Positions 8,283 through 17,693 of a DNA stretch of 64,000 bases are shown here, one piece after another. This DNA comes from Halovenus rubra. GTDB taxonomy: Archaea; Halobacteriota; Halobacteria; Halobacteriales; Haloarculaceae. Location of the stretch: the NCBI RefSeq assembly GCF_026586665.1, contig NZ_JAODIY010000009.1, positions 62,001-126,000 of the forward strand. Reading direction: 5' to 3'. The position numbers were made by a program, and so were the translations under genes. The notes under the pieces are model-generated. The model was not told where the DNA came from. It searched no databases and saw only the letters and a list, made by a program, of their open reading frames with translations. Numbering within the stretch: the first letter of the stretch is position 1; every line of letters begins with the position of its first letter.

Positions 8283-8681
8283 CTAGCTCGTTCCGGTCGC
8301 GCAGTGATGGCAGTGAACGGAATAGATGCTGTATTCGACGCTTTCGAGGCCGCCCGAATCGCTCGGGAAGGCCGAGAAGATTCGGACCGGTCCGGTGGTT
8401 AGAAGCCGTTGTCCATGCTTCCGTGCGCATACTGTCGTGAAGTCGGGTAATTCGCTCGGTTCAAGATTCAGTTTCTCGATGACTCTGTGCATCTCTTGGA
8501 GAAGATCAAGGAGCCGTCGATATGGAAGGTCAAGGTATTCGCGGAGACCATGGATTACAACGATTACCCAGTCTGCATAGCCACCATCGCCTTTCTTGAC
8601 TCCCGGTGAAGGATCGCCAGAGACAGCGCCGTTGGCCAGTGTTTCGAGACGGTCTGTGAAGCGTGAGAGACGAGGGGGCAC
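8283..8681 (-). pseudogene. Truncated IS5-type transposase, N-terminal part
   Basis: The 132-residue frame resembles the N-terminus of haloarchaeal IS5-family transposases: LSRFTDRL, a glycine-rich GDGGYADWVIVVIHGLREYL segment, then PYRRLLDLLQEM and LPDFTTVCAR. The DDE catalytic core is absent. After VCAR the match degrades, and the frame stops beside the 3' end of the pentapeptide gene. It marks past insertion-sequence activity. I could not define terminal inverted repeats. Confidence 0.6.
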
Positions 8682-8821
8682 ACTTGGCGTGATTCCAGTC
8701 CGGGCCGGCCCACGTCATTTCGGTGTTTCAAGACGATACCCAACTATATCTACGTGGACCAGCGCTGTCGACAGACGACTCCGGACGGATTGGCGTCGGC
8801 AAGCGCCAAGTCATTGCCCCG

Positions 8822-9190
8822 CTAGCGCCACTTGGCCACAGGCCCACCGACCGATTGTTCGTCGAGATCGATCTCGTGTTGCCAGAACGTCTCACCGCGA
8901 TGTTTGGGTCGGTGTCCCACAACCATCGTCACACCGAGGTCGGTGACGATACTCGACGCCAGCGTGTGGAAATCACACCCCTCGGGGAGCGCGTACTCGA
9001 AGGCGTCCCGCTCGGTTCCATCGCTCGCAAACACCCGGATCGTCCCCTCAGCACTCGCGGTGACGACCTCGTCCGTGTTCTCGGCGTAGTTAGCGTGGAC
9101 TGGCCCGGGAAGCGTCACCGACACCGCCGCTCCCTCGTCCTCCCACGCGAACGTCGTCGATTCGCCGTCGTAGTTGCTGTCAATATCCAT
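8822..9190 (-). CDS. Small beta-propeller-like acidic protein
   Basis: 122 residues, no signal peptide or membrane segment. Alternating strands and turns (ATASAEGT-type; IRVFASDGTERDAFEY; GVTMVVGH) resemble one or two blades of a WD40/PQQ-type propeller, too few for a closed ring. It ends WQHEIDLDEQSVGGPVAKW. It lies upstream of, and on the same strand as nothing else nearby except the larger propeller at 9344. A decayed copy of its middle lies at 17730-17810, showing it has been duplicated across the island. The family is not recognised. Confidence 0.6.
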   Translation of the reverse strand: MDIDSNYDGESTTFAWEDEGAAVSVTLPGPVHANYAENTDEVVTASAEGTIRVFASDGTERDAFEYALPEGCDFHTLASSIVTDLGVTMVVGHRPKHRGETFWQHEIDLDEQSVGGPVAKWR

Positions 9191-9343
9191 CGGATTCCTG
9201 TGTGTATTTGTCAGCGTTCGTGGATGATGGTTGTAACGGTGACAGTCGTCAAGCAGGAGTATTTTGATACGGACGCTCGTGACTATTCCGTGCTGTGGCC
9301 CGGTCGGCCGCCAAGTGGCTGACCGGACGCCCTGTCTCCGCAG

Positions 9344-10555
9344 CTACGACAGGTACCCGATCCAGCTCCGTCGGTGTTCGGGTGACTGGGACTGGTCGTG
9401 TTCGTTGTACACGACGAACAGCCCATCCTGCGTCGGGACGAGGGTGTCCACGGCGGCGTGTCGGCCACCGATGGGATGGCCATCGGGATGCTCTTGAATA
9501 CCCGCGTCAGTGGTTGAGACACTCGTGAGTTCGGGGTCAGCGGTAGGGCCTGATTGACGAACGATACAGCTGGCGTCCTCCGGGTTGCCGCTCTTGTCGA
9601 ATCGGACGAGCCACGGGAGCGCGCAGCCGTCGAACAACGTCGTTCCGGAGAACAGGTAGCCGTCGTCGAGCGCGATGGCGTCCTTGCCGAAGTTACTCCT
9701 GTCGGGGAGACCAGTGGCACGGTCGAGCAACCTCTCACCCTCACTGTCGATGACGAGTAGCCGCGCCTGGTTCGCAGCCGATCCTTCCCACGCCTTGCCA
9801 GCGATGACACTGTCCCCATCACGCTGACCTGGTGCAATGCTATCGAGCGTATCACTGCTACCAGTTTCGGCGTAGTAGTACTGGCTGTGCTTTTCAGTTC
9901 CATCGCTGGCGATCCAGACGACACGTGAGCCACCGACGTAGCGGGGCGAGTCCATCCCGTCGGCGAGAAGTGACACGCAGTCATTGCCGTGGTAACTCTC
10001 GCGCCAGCGTTCGGTCCCGTCGTCGATGTCCGCCGCGAGTAGCCAGTCACTGGTTCCGTAAACCCGCTCCCAGGAATCGGGCGCTCGCTTGGTGTACCTG
10101 CCAGTCCGACCCCCGGCGACGACGCCGTCCGGTGTCGTGACGACCGTCTCGAAGGTGTCACCGTCGCCGTTCGGATACCCCTGTTCCCAGCGACAGACGC
10201 CATCCGTCGTCACCGAAGCCAGCCAGGCTGGCAGTTTCTCCTCGGACTCGTCCGTGTCACCCGACAGACTCGCGCCAGCGACCACTGGTCCATTCGAGGT
10301 CACTGTGACTGCTTTCGGGCGTCGGGTCTCGTCCCAACAGTACTCCCACTCGACGGTTCCGTCAGGCAGAAGCCGCTGCAGGAAGCCCCCGAACCCATCG
10401 CCAGCGCGCTCGTTCTCGTCGAGCCAGCCGACTACGTACAGGCCATCGTCGGGAGCCAGCGCCGCATCAGTAATGAGTCGTTCACGCTCCGTCCCGCTAC
10501 GGCGCCACCACTGCGCCCCCGAGTCACCCGTCACCGCCACCCGCCTCTGGTCCAA
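9344..10555 (-). CDS. Beta-propeller (SBBP/PQQ-like repeat) protein
   Basis: 403 residues of repeated four-stranded units of the form A-x-x-P-D-D-G-L-Y-V-V-G-W, then W-x-x-L-x-x-DGTVEWE. Further turns are TTPDGVVAGGRTG, DDGYLFSGTTLF and PTQDGLFVVY. This is typical of seven- or eight-bladed propellers with GG/VxG turns. No signal peptide is evident, so it is probably cytoplasmic. The start at 10555 faces the divergent small gene at 10633 over a 77-base AT-richer promoter region. Propellers are interaction platforms; in this island a ligand-sensing role is possible but unproven. Confidence 0.75.
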   Translation of the reverse strand: MDQRRVAVTGDSGAQWWRRSGTERERLITDAALAPDDGLYVVGWLDENERAGDGFGGFLQRLLPDGTVEWEYCWDETRRPKAVTVTSNGPVVAGASLSGDTDESEEKLPAWLASVTTDGVCRWEQGYPNGDGDTFETVVTTPDGVVAGGRTGRYTKRAPDSWERVYGTSDWLLAADIDDGTERWRESYHGNDCVSLLADGMDSPRYVGGSRVVWIASDGTEKHSQYYYAETGSSDTLDSIAPGQRDGDSVIAGKAWEGSAANQARLLVIDSEGERLLDRATGLPDRSNFGKDAIALDDGYLFSGTTLFDGCALPWLVRFDKSGNPEDASCIVRQSGPTADPELTSVSTTDAGIQEHPDGHPIGGRHAAVDTLVPTQDGLFVVYNEHDQSQSPEHRRSWIGYLS

Positions 10556-10632
10556 TCCATATTGCCACAGATTACTACGTACCAGTAAGTAAAACGGGAG
10601 GTTTTAACGTCGGAAGCACCGTTCGACACTCG

Positions 10633-10893
10633 ATGCAAGTCCTCGACAGAAAGCGCTACTCATACCTCTTGCTAGAGACGGATGGAGAGTGGATTCTGAC
10701 GTTCTTGCTCGGTGGCCCGATAGAACGCGATGTTTCCGTACGATTGACGCCTGCGGAGATTACCGCAATCGAAGACGGCGACGCGTCGGCCGCTGATCTG
10801 GTTGAGCGCTTTCGTGCCGAGAGTTCGGCTTACGAGGGCAGACAAGTCACGCCGACGGTCTGGCCCTCACGAGACGAAGAGCCCGGAGCATAG
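10633..10893 (+). CDS. Small acidic hypothetical protein, 86 residues
   Basis: Starts MQVLDRKRYSYLLLETDGEW and continues with ILTFLLGGPIERDVSVRLT, followed by a helix EITAIEDGDASAADLVERF. This suggests a compact alpha/beta fold with two or three initial strands. It is divergent from the propeller gene and convergent with the 10908-11225 gene, whose stop is 15 bases away. Size, acidity and place among SUKH and repeat proteins recall immunity proteins, but no family is recognised. Confidence 0.55.
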   Translation: MQVLDRKRYSYLLLETDGEWILTFLLGGPIERDVSVRLTPAEITAIEDGDASAADLVERFRAESSAYEGRQVTPTVWPSRDEEPGA

Positions 10894-10907
10894 CACTGTC
10901 TTCTGGT

Positions 10908-11225
10908 TCAGGACTCTCGCGTTTCGACCGACGCGTGTCTGTTCAGCGTTCGGACGAACTCTTCTTCGTCGAGCAGCGTTAGCGATTCGTGTTCCGACAG
11001 GGCTTCGACAAGCCAGTCGCTGTCCCACCCCTCGAAGAAATCCTCCCACTTCGACACGCAAAACTCGTTGAAGCTGTAGAACGCACCGCCCAGACCGTGA
11101 CCTTTCCCTTGGAGTAAGTGTACCTCCTCGGCCTCGAAGGATAGCTTGAGAACTCTGGGCCAGTTGGGATTGTGGGGAATGCCTGGGTTTGGGTCCGGGC
11201 TAGAGACGACGTAGTAGGTTGCCAT
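10908..11225 (-). CDS. Small hypothetical protein downstream of NTPase copy 2
   Basis: 105 residues, starting MATYYVVSSPDPNPGIPHNP and rich in aromatics (KWEDFFEGWDSDWL), ending with an acidic helix LTLLDEEEFVRTL. The ATG is 15 bases after the NTPase copy 2 stop on the same strand, so the two probably share a transcript. There is no signal peptide or membrane segment. Its tight linkage to the NTPase suggests a partner or modulator; copy 1 has the HEAT gene in the equivalent place. The family is not recognised. Confidence 0.65.
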   Translation of the reverse strand: MATYYVVSSPDPNPGIPHNPNWPRVLKLSFEAEEVHLLQGKGHGLGGAFYSFNEFCVSKWEDFFEGWDSDWLVEALSEHESLTLLDEEEFVRTLNRHASVETRES

Positions 11226-11240
11226 GGGTTTCGTCAGTTG

Positions 11241-14200
11241 TTATTCTCCCGTATCGTCCATAGACGAGTAGTTGCGGGCAGCGTCGAAGACGGCAGCTTC
11301 GAGGTCTTCGTCACCGACCGTGCGAAGTGCCAGTCCGAGAGCGTACGTGTTAGTCGACCGTGGATGTTCGTGTTCCGTCCTAATCGTCTTGGCGGCCCGT
11401 CCAAAAGTACGCACGACTGCATCGCCTCCTCGAAGGTGGCCGTCTTCGCTCGCCTGCTCGATAGACTCATAAACAGCCGCGACACACGCCTCAACCTCGT
11501 CATGCGATTGGCCTTTCGTCGTTCCCGCGACGACGATGTCGGCGTACACGCCTTCGAGGAACTCGGCTGAGTCCTCAACGTGCGGGCCTGCAGCGTATGC
11601 CAGAAGTTCCGAATCGAGTCGGTGACGCCACGCGTCGGCTCTGTCGGCGACTGCATGGACGTAGGCGCGCGTGTAGACACCAGCGGCGAACCCGGCGGGG
11701 GCCTCGGGGCTCACTTGCGTCGCGGTCGCTTCGATGCGGTCGGTCACCACGGCCAGCCACTCCTCGACAGTGTCGTGATCGCTGTGACTGCGACCGACGA
11801 CTGCCAGCGCATGGGCGTAGAGTCGCTCGAAGATGTCGGCTCGCTCCAGACCGACCCACTCGAAGTCGGCCCGCTCCTCGGCGGCCGCAACGACCTCCGT
11901 GGCAGTGAAACTCACTGCTTCTGGCTCGGCCTCAACCGCGAGCGCGAGTGCGGTTCCGAACACCGTGCTGACGTAGTTGACGGGATGCAGTAGAGTGCCC
12001 GCCGCTGTCGCGGCGGTCTGGATCTGATCGAGCACGGACTGCACCAGGCGGTCGTGCGTTCGCTCGCCCACGTCCGCTCGGGTCAGCACCGCCCGAAGAA
12101 TCGCCGCGTCCGTCTCCGCAAACGCGTCAAACCACGCTGTCTTGCTCGGCCCGTCGATGCCCTCACGTGTCGACCGGAACGAGGTGACGAGCGACCCGAG
12201 CCACTCCCCGGCGAGATTTGCATCGTCTTCGGTTGCCCAGTCGACCGCCGCCTCGCCGTAGACGGATTCAAGGAACGCGACCGGATCTGAGACCAGGTCA
12301 CTCGTGGCTGCCAGCTCGTGAATGCGCTCGGTGAGGCTGTCGAACCAGGTTGTCGCGCTACGTGGCGAAATCCCGGCGTCCAACTCTTTGTCGTCCTCCC
12401 GGATCTGCGTCGAAAGCGCCCCACGGTATACCGCCGCCAGATACGGTTCGACCGTCTCCGTCGGTGCATCGCCTGCGACGCCCTGGGTCACGGCTGTGTC
12501 GTAGCGGTCGATCCAGTCCTCGAATCCTGGCGAATCCGGGAGCGGGAGGATTCCCTTGCTGTACGGGCCAGAGTTGACTCCGTTGGCATCATTCTCTTCA
12601 ATCCTGGCGAAGGCAGCGAGCGCGGCGGCATGGAGTGACGCACGGCACTCCCACTCGTCGTTTGCGACCGCCGAGTCAGCGATGGTATCGACCAGTTGAT
12701 AGCAGTCCGCAAAGAGGAGGTCGGCGCGGTCGAGATCACGGTAGTGGACGATGTTCCAGATGGCCCAGCCGTACGTGTTGACGACAAAGTCGTCAGCTTT
12801 GTCTACAAACGCTGCCTGCATTGCACTCTGACAGAGTCGTTCTCCGATGCTTTCCAGCCACGGCCCGAATCGGTCGTCCGGGCACCCGTGATCGAACACC
12901 CATCCGACGGCGCTAACGGTGGCGACGTGGAGCAACTCCACGCGGTCCTCGTCGTGCTGAAGTGCGGTGGCCGACTCTCTGGTGGCCGCGTCGATCGCGT
13001 CCAGCCAGGTCGCCATCGTGTCGGCCGATGTCGCCGCGCCAGCGACGACTCCTGCCATCGAGCCGAACACGTTTCCGAGCAGGACGGCCGTGGAACTGTC
13101 CTCGTATTTGATTGCCGTCTGTTCGACGAGTGCCATCACCGGAGCGAGTACGGCCTCGGATTGTGCCGAGTCGTCGGCCATCTCGATGAGGCCTGCGACC
13201 GTCCGGCCGTAGATCCGACAGAGCGGATACAAGCTTGATTCGGGGTCGATTGTTCCCTGGTCGACTATCTCGTGAAGGAGTTGGTCGATGGTTGCGAGCG
13301 CACCTTGGTTCGGGCCCGAACCGTCTTCTGGCCGTATGACCGTCGTCAGCGCGGTCGTGAAGGCAGTCACGATGGGCTCGACGTCGCCACCGACCGACTC
13401 CCGTCCGTGCTGAGTTGCAGTCTCGTTCGTGAGTGTCAGTGCACGAACCGCGAGCGCCTCAACCCACTCGTCGGCCATCGGCTGTTCGCTCCCAACAGCC
13501 GCCATGGCTCTGCCGCATACCCGACCTCGGTACCTGATGGCCCCGTCGGTGTCGCTCCGTCCCAGCCCAACATCCCCGACGAGGTCGTTGACTAAGACCA
13601 GCCACTCCCTAGCGGCACTCGGGTGTGCGGTTCGTGCGACAACAGCGATGGCATCGGCCACTACCTGCCCGACGAATTCGGCGTCGAGGTCGGCGTCAGA
13701 GATACCAGCAATCGCCGCGAGCGTGCTCTGGTCTGTGCTCCCTTCTACGTCGAGTGTCCGACGGGTGGGGCTTTGGTTGTTGGGCCACCCCATCGCATCG
13801 AGCAGATCGGTGGCGACCGCCTCCGATGTCCGGTCGGCCGTGGCTACGATCGTGTCGCATAGGTCGAACTCGGTGCGGTCGCGCCAAGCGGCGACTTCCT
13901 CACAGCCAGCCCGTTTCGAGATGGTGTCGAGTTGTTCGCGGCTCTCGTTGTCACAGATGAGGATTGCACCGTCACAGACTCCTTGTTCCACCCAGTCGGC
14001 CAGCGCCCGAACGCCCGCGTCGCCCGTGATCGGTGCCGGCTCGGCACTGTAAGTCCCAACAACGACCGCGTCCGGCGTCGCGTCGACGCCCACCCTGATA
14101 TGGTCGGGCTGGCGAAGGTCGGGGAGTCTGACCGTCATCCCCCACGACGTAAGTTCCGTGGCGACCTGGGCTGCGAGCCGGCGCTTCCCGCTCGCTTTCG

Positions 14201-15449
14201 GCCCCGTGAGGACGACCAGCCCGCCATCGACGACATCAACGACTTCGTCGACGTCAACCCCTGCCAGTCTGTCGTCAAGTTGTTGTTCCCCATCCTGATC
14301 GGGGAACGCCCGCTCTTTCGTGGCTGCCTGGAGCGTCGCTTCCCCCTTCCAGTGCCAGGAACCGACGAGAGTTGACGATCCGTAGTCGTCGGGTGCCATC
14401 GCCACGTCGTCGAGTGACGACGCGATTGCCCGCATGGCAGCTCGCAGTTCATCGACTGCACCACTCGCCTCGGCGACGGCTGTCTCGGACTGGTCGGCCA
14501 GCAACTCGGCAATTCTCTTTTGCATCGGCTCGGATGCGAACAATCGAAGCTGCTCGGTGGTTCCCGGTGGGAGATCGAATGTGGATTCGAGCGCTTCGGC
14601 GGCCCCAGCCAGTGGCCGGTGTCGAACGAACGAGTCGAGCCACGCCGTCTCGTCGGCAGTCAACGAACTCGCGACGAGGACGATGGCGAGATGGGTCGCT
14701 GGCGACAGTGCGGCCGGGTCATACCCTCCATCCGTCGCACGCGGGTGGATGGACGAGACGAGGTTTCGAGCCACCTCGCCGAGTGGCTCAACCGAGCCGT
14801 CATACTCACCAAGTACCTCCCTGACGTCCGGTCCGAACAGAACGGTTTCGGACCCGTGCTTCGAGAGCGAGAGGAAAGCTGCGGGCGTGACGGTTTCCTC
14901 GACGGTTCCAACCCGTTCCCGCAGCTGTTCGTTCTCAAAGGCGTAGCTAGGATATGTGACACGTTCGACGAGGTCCGCACGGTCCGCCGCACGCATTCCA
15001 GGTGGCTTTCGATTGTTGACGGCCGTACGAATTTCGTCGATAGCGTCGTCGCTCTCCGAAGGCGGCGTTCGGACCACGAGCACGGAGTCGACTCGCTCAA
15101 CGAGAGCCCCGGCCTCGGGGACGCGCTGGCACAGCCAGTCGAGACTCCGTGGCCGTGTTACGAGCACCGCTCCTCCAGAGTGATCGAACAGGGCGGTACT
15201 CTCGGATGGCTCCTCGTCGGTCGTCCAGTCTTGGTCGCTCCGGTTGATCATCGCCGACACCAAGTCGTCAACGATCACGAGTTCGTCCTCAAGAGCTGTC
15301 GTCGCCGGTAGCTGCTCGACTGATTGACCGAGTGTCCGCAGGTGATGTGACTTTCCAACGCTGGGCGCCCCGAGAACGAGTGTTACCTCACCCGGATCGA
15401 CCGCGCCGCACAGTTCTTCTGGTGTAACGTCTCGAATCATCTTTTCCAT
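11241..15449 (-). CDS. Giant dual-P-loop STAND-like NTPase with helical repeats, copy 2 (complete)
   Basis: A 1402-residue soluble protein. Walker A is GAPSVGKS at residues 27-34, with Walker B LVIVDD at 57-62. A VLVTRPRSLDWL segment near 95-105 resembles the strand-Thr-Arg element of STAND NTPases. A second nucleotide-binding-like region begins near 410 with GPKASGKR (416-423), lacking the Ser/Thr after Lys, and AILICD at 495-500. From about 570 to 1330 at least eight helical units of roughly 80-100 residues share V[FY]G-x-A cores (VFGSMAG, VYGEAAV, VFGTALA, VYTRAYV). It aligns with copy 1 over its whole length. ATP-driven sensing is inferred; the effector is unknown, and no membrane or nuclease domain is seen. 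The start could also be the Met at residue 4. Confidence 0.8.
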   Translation of the reverse strand: MEKMIRDVTPEELCGAVDPGEVTLVLGAPSVGKSHHLRTLGQSVEQLPATTALEDELVIVDDLVSAMINRSDQDWTTDEEPSESTALFDHSGGAVLVTRPRSLDWLCQRVPEAGALVERVDSVLVVRTPPSESDDAIDEIRTAVNNRKPPGMRAADRADLVERVTYPSYAFENEQLRERVGTVEETVTPAAFLSLSKHGSETVLFGPDVREVLGEYDGSVEPLGEVARNLVSSIHPRATDGGYDPAALSPATHLAIVLVASSLTADETAWLDSFVRHRPLAGAAEALESTFDLPPGTTEQLRLFASEPMQKRIAELLADQSETAVAEASGAVDELRAAMRAIASSLDDVAMAPDDYGSSTLVGSWHWKGEATLQAATKERAFPDQDGEQQLDDRLAGVDVDEVVDVVDGGLVVLTGPKASGKRRLAAQVATELTSWGMTVRLPDLRQPDHIRVGVDATPDAVVVGTYSAEPAPITGDAGVRALADWVEQGVCDGAILICDNESREQLDTISKRAGCEEVAAWRDRTEFDLCDTIVATADRTSEAVATDLLDAMGWPNNQSPTRRTLDVEGSTDQSTLAAIAGISDADLDAEFVGQVVADAIAVVARTAHPSAAREWLVLVNDLVGDVGLGRSDTDGAIRYRGRVCGRAMAAVGSEQPMADEWVEALAVRALTLTNETATQHGRESVGGDVEPIVTAFTTALTTVIRPEDGSGPNQGALATIDQLLHEIVDQGTIDPESSLYPLCRIYGRTVAGLIEMADDSAQSEAVLAPVMALVEQTAIKYEDSSTAVLLGNVFGSMAGVVAGAATSADTMATWLDAIDAATRESATALQHDEDRVELLHVATVSAVGWVFDHGCPDDRFGPWLESIGERLCQSAMQAAFVDKADDFVVNTYGWAIWNIVHYRDLDRADLLFADCYQLVDTIADSAVANDEWECRASLHAAALAAFARIEENDANGVNSGPYSKGILPLPDSPGFEDWIDRYDTAVTQGVAGDAPTETVEPYLAAVYRGALSTQIREDDKELDAGISPRSATTWFDSLTERIHELAATSDLVSDPVAFLESVYGEAAVDWATEDDANLAGEWLGSLVTSFRSTREGIDGPSKTAWFDAFAETDAAILRAVLTRADVGERTHDRLVQSVLDQIQTAATAAGTLLHPVNYVSTVFGTALALAVEAEPEAVSFTATEVVAAAEERADFEWVGLERADIFERLYAHALAVVGRSHSDHDTVEEWLAVVTDRIEATATQVSPEAPAGFAAGVYTRAYVHAVADRADAWRHRLDSELLAYAAGPHVEDSAEFLEGVYADIVVAGTTKGQSHDEVEACVAAVYESIEQASEDGHLRGGDAVVRTFGRAAKTIRTEHEHPRSTNTYALGLALRTVGDEDLEAAVFDAARNYSSMDDTGE

Positions 15450-15809
15450 GTATTCTCCACGACTGACCCCGCCGACGCCTGTCCAGACACAGAACGCTAC
15501 CGAGTATATCCTCCTCTACGTATGATAGCGAACATAAACATTTGCTGTCGGGTCGGCCGCTATGTGAGTATGAAACCTCACGGTTGTCTACCGACACGAG
15601 GGGCCACAGTCACACCTCCGTGACGCCCACAGCCGTATCTAAAACGCAAGACCGGCTCTACCCTGCCCTGACGACTCTGTTGCTCAGTATGCGTCCAAGC
15701 ATCCGTTTTAACAATTTTTAATTATATATCATGTTTTATTGTATGTAGACTGTATGGTAAAAATATATCAACTAGAGACCTTAATTTAGTATTAGTCTTA
15801 TCATAAAAT
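15450..15809. other. Divergent intergenic region, AT-rich on the right
   Basis: No gene is seen in these 360 bases. The left part is the upstream region of NTPase copy 2; a tttatg element near 15538 could serve as its TATA on the - strand. From about 15705 to 15809 the DNA becomes strikingly AT-rich (runs such as aattatatatcatg and aaaaatatatc) immediately before the beta-helix gene. This is also where the composition begins to move away from the G+C-rich NTPase island. Confidence 0.6.
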
Positions 15810-17693
15810 ATGGCTAAAAAACAAATCGAACCCGAGTCAGCCAACGAATTGATTTCGGACAGAGAAGCCGAATCGGACGGCACCTTTCAGACAGTGACTC
15901 GACGAACGTCTTTAAAGCTCGGAGGTGTGGCACTTGCGGCTGTTCTTGGAGGTGTGTCTAGCAGTGCCGCGATGTCGACAAGCTTAGACGAACTTCCAGT
16001 CGGAAGTCAGATCGGTGGGGGAGACACCTATGAGGATACTGTTAGCGCGTCTGAGGCTAATGTCGTGGTCCAAACACTCGAAGAGCTGAAAGAAGAGTTG
16101 GAGTCAGCTAACTATGGCGACGTGGTTTTCGTCGATGGAGATGCAGAAATCAACCTCGGAGACACCTATATGACGATTCCCTCTGGAGTGACACTCGCGT
16201 CGAACCGCGGTGTCGACGGAGCCAAGGGTGCCCATCTCTCTACCAACGGCTACGAGGGGAAGTGGGCGGGTCCGTTCAACGCCGAATCCGATGTACGTGT
16301 GACTGGCCTCCGCATTTCCGGCAAAGAGTGGGAGTACCGCGAGATCGATAACGAGGCGACAACTTCCCGTGTCGGTCTCGCACTCAAAGGGCCAAACTGT
16401 GAGGTCGACAACGTAGAGATGTGGGGCTACAATTTCGCGTCGATCAGAGTCGCCGCCGATGAGGCCCATATCCATCACAGTCACATCCATCATAATCCGA
16501 TCGATGGATGGGGCTACGGTATCCACTGTGCCCGCGGCCAAGACATTCTGATTGAGTACAATCACATGGTGTTCAATCGTCACTCGGTCTCAAACACGGG
16601 GATTGCTGGCTATGAAGTCCGGAATAATTTCTTTGGCGGTGAAACTGCTCCATCCTATCAAGTCGGGACCCACGCCGTGAACCCTCGCAAAAACGATTAT
16701 CGGGGAGGAACCGAACTGTCGATCCACCACAACACGTTCGTCCCGACCACGCATATCGACGAGGAGGGAGATACCGGGAGACATATCTCCATCAGGGGGT
16801 TTCCCGAGGACGTCGCAGACATCCATCACAACTGGTTCTATAACCCGACCGAACCCACAGCCCCCTCAGAGAGCAAGGACGGAGCGATCATCCAGATTCC
16901 CCGGACGAACGGCTGGGCTCATATCACCGAGTGGGACAACGTCACCTTCTCGGATAATCACTACGGCGCTGACAAACCGGATAGCGACGATATCGGTGCG
17001 CCGGTCGATCGAGAGTCCGACGTGGACGGAACGTTCACGTATTCGGTCGAGGCCAACGAGAACGCTGTCGAGTACTATCTCGAAGCCAGAGATGGGGTGG
17101 ACTGGCGGCTTGAAGACTCCGCCGAGGAGACGTGGGTCTCGACAGACGGTACTCGCGTCGCCGGGCGAATGGCGGCAGGCGAGACACACACCTGGACCGG
17201 AAACTCCCTCTCAAGCGAGGATTTCATGGTGATCGACGTTACTATCGACGGTGACGCCGTGGGGTACGTAAACGGGAATGAATCGAATCTCGACCTCTAT
17301 CCCCAGCCCGAGGCGACCGGTGGAGAGTGGAAGCATCTCGACGAACTGCTGTACGATCCCCAAAAGCTCACTGTGATCGCGGAACCAAACGCCGAGGAGT
17401 GCCGGTATGAGTTTACAGTCGACACGAAAGTCCAGAAACTATCGACTGGCGGCGAAACGCCAGATGGCAAGCCGATATCGGCCGAGGATAGCGATGAGGT
17501 GACTGAGACCAACGACGGCAAGTTCAATGTCTCTGGGACGACCGAAAACGGCTACGGCGACGCCTTCCGTGTCTCTGGATCTGTATCCGAGGCGACACTC
17601 CGGGACTCTGACCGGAGCTGGTTCGAACTCAACGGCGAACGGGTCAGTCCCGAGGAACTTCCAGAGCGAACCGGGCTCGATTCGAAGGAGTAA
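15810..17693 (+). CDS. Tat-exported right-handed parallel beta-helix protein
   Basis: 627 residues. The N-terminus carries a twin-arginine signal (TRRTSLKLGG, residues ~30-39) followed by a hydrophobic stretch ending SSSAAM, so export is expected through Tat. The mature part has pectate-lyase-like parallel beta-helix character: successive short turns SDVRVTGLRI, NCEVDNVEM, EAHIHHSHIHHNPI, DILIEYNHMVFNR and YEVRNNFFG, with stacked Asn and His. Residues beyond ~400 form separate beta-rich domains with a D/E-rich end. The His-rich turns could bind metal. Polysaccharide lyase or surface-binding activity is possible, but no catalytic triad is clear. Confidence 0.8.
   Translation: MAKKQIEPESANELISDREAESDGTFQTVTRRTSLKLGGVALAAVLGGVSSSAAMSTSLDELPVGSQIGGGDTYEDTVSASEANVVVQTLEELKEELESANYGDVVFVDGDAEINLGDTYMTIPSGVTLASNRGVDGAKGAHLSTNGYEGKWAGPFNAESDVRVTGLRISGKEWEYREIDNEATTSRVGLALKGPNCEVDNVEMWGYNFASIRVAADEAHIHHSHIHHNPIDGWGYGIHCARGQDILIEYNHMVFNRHSVSNTGIAGYEVRNNFFGGETAPSYQVGTHAVNPRKNDYRGGTELSIHHNTFVPTTHIDEEGDTGRHISIRGFPEDVADIHHNWFYNPTEPTAPSESKDGAIIQIPRTNGWAHITEWDNVTFSDNHYGADKPDSDDIGAPVDRESDVDGTFTYSVEANENAVEYYLEARDGVDWRLEDSAEETWVSTDGTRVAGRMAAGETHTWTGNSLSSEDFMVIDVTIDGDAVGYVNGNESNLDLYPQPEATGGEWKHLDELLYDPQKLTVIAEPNAEECRYEFTVDTKVQKLSTGGETPDGKPISAEDSDEVTETNDGKFNVSGTTENGYGDAFRVSGSVSEATLRDSDRSWFELNGERVSPEELPERTGLDSKE

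Noticed and set aside
9283-10203. Alternative reverse frame in the propeller gene
   Set aside because: It is the same strand in another frame with Ser/Thr/Arg-rich sequence; the 9344-10555 frame shows regular propeller repeats.
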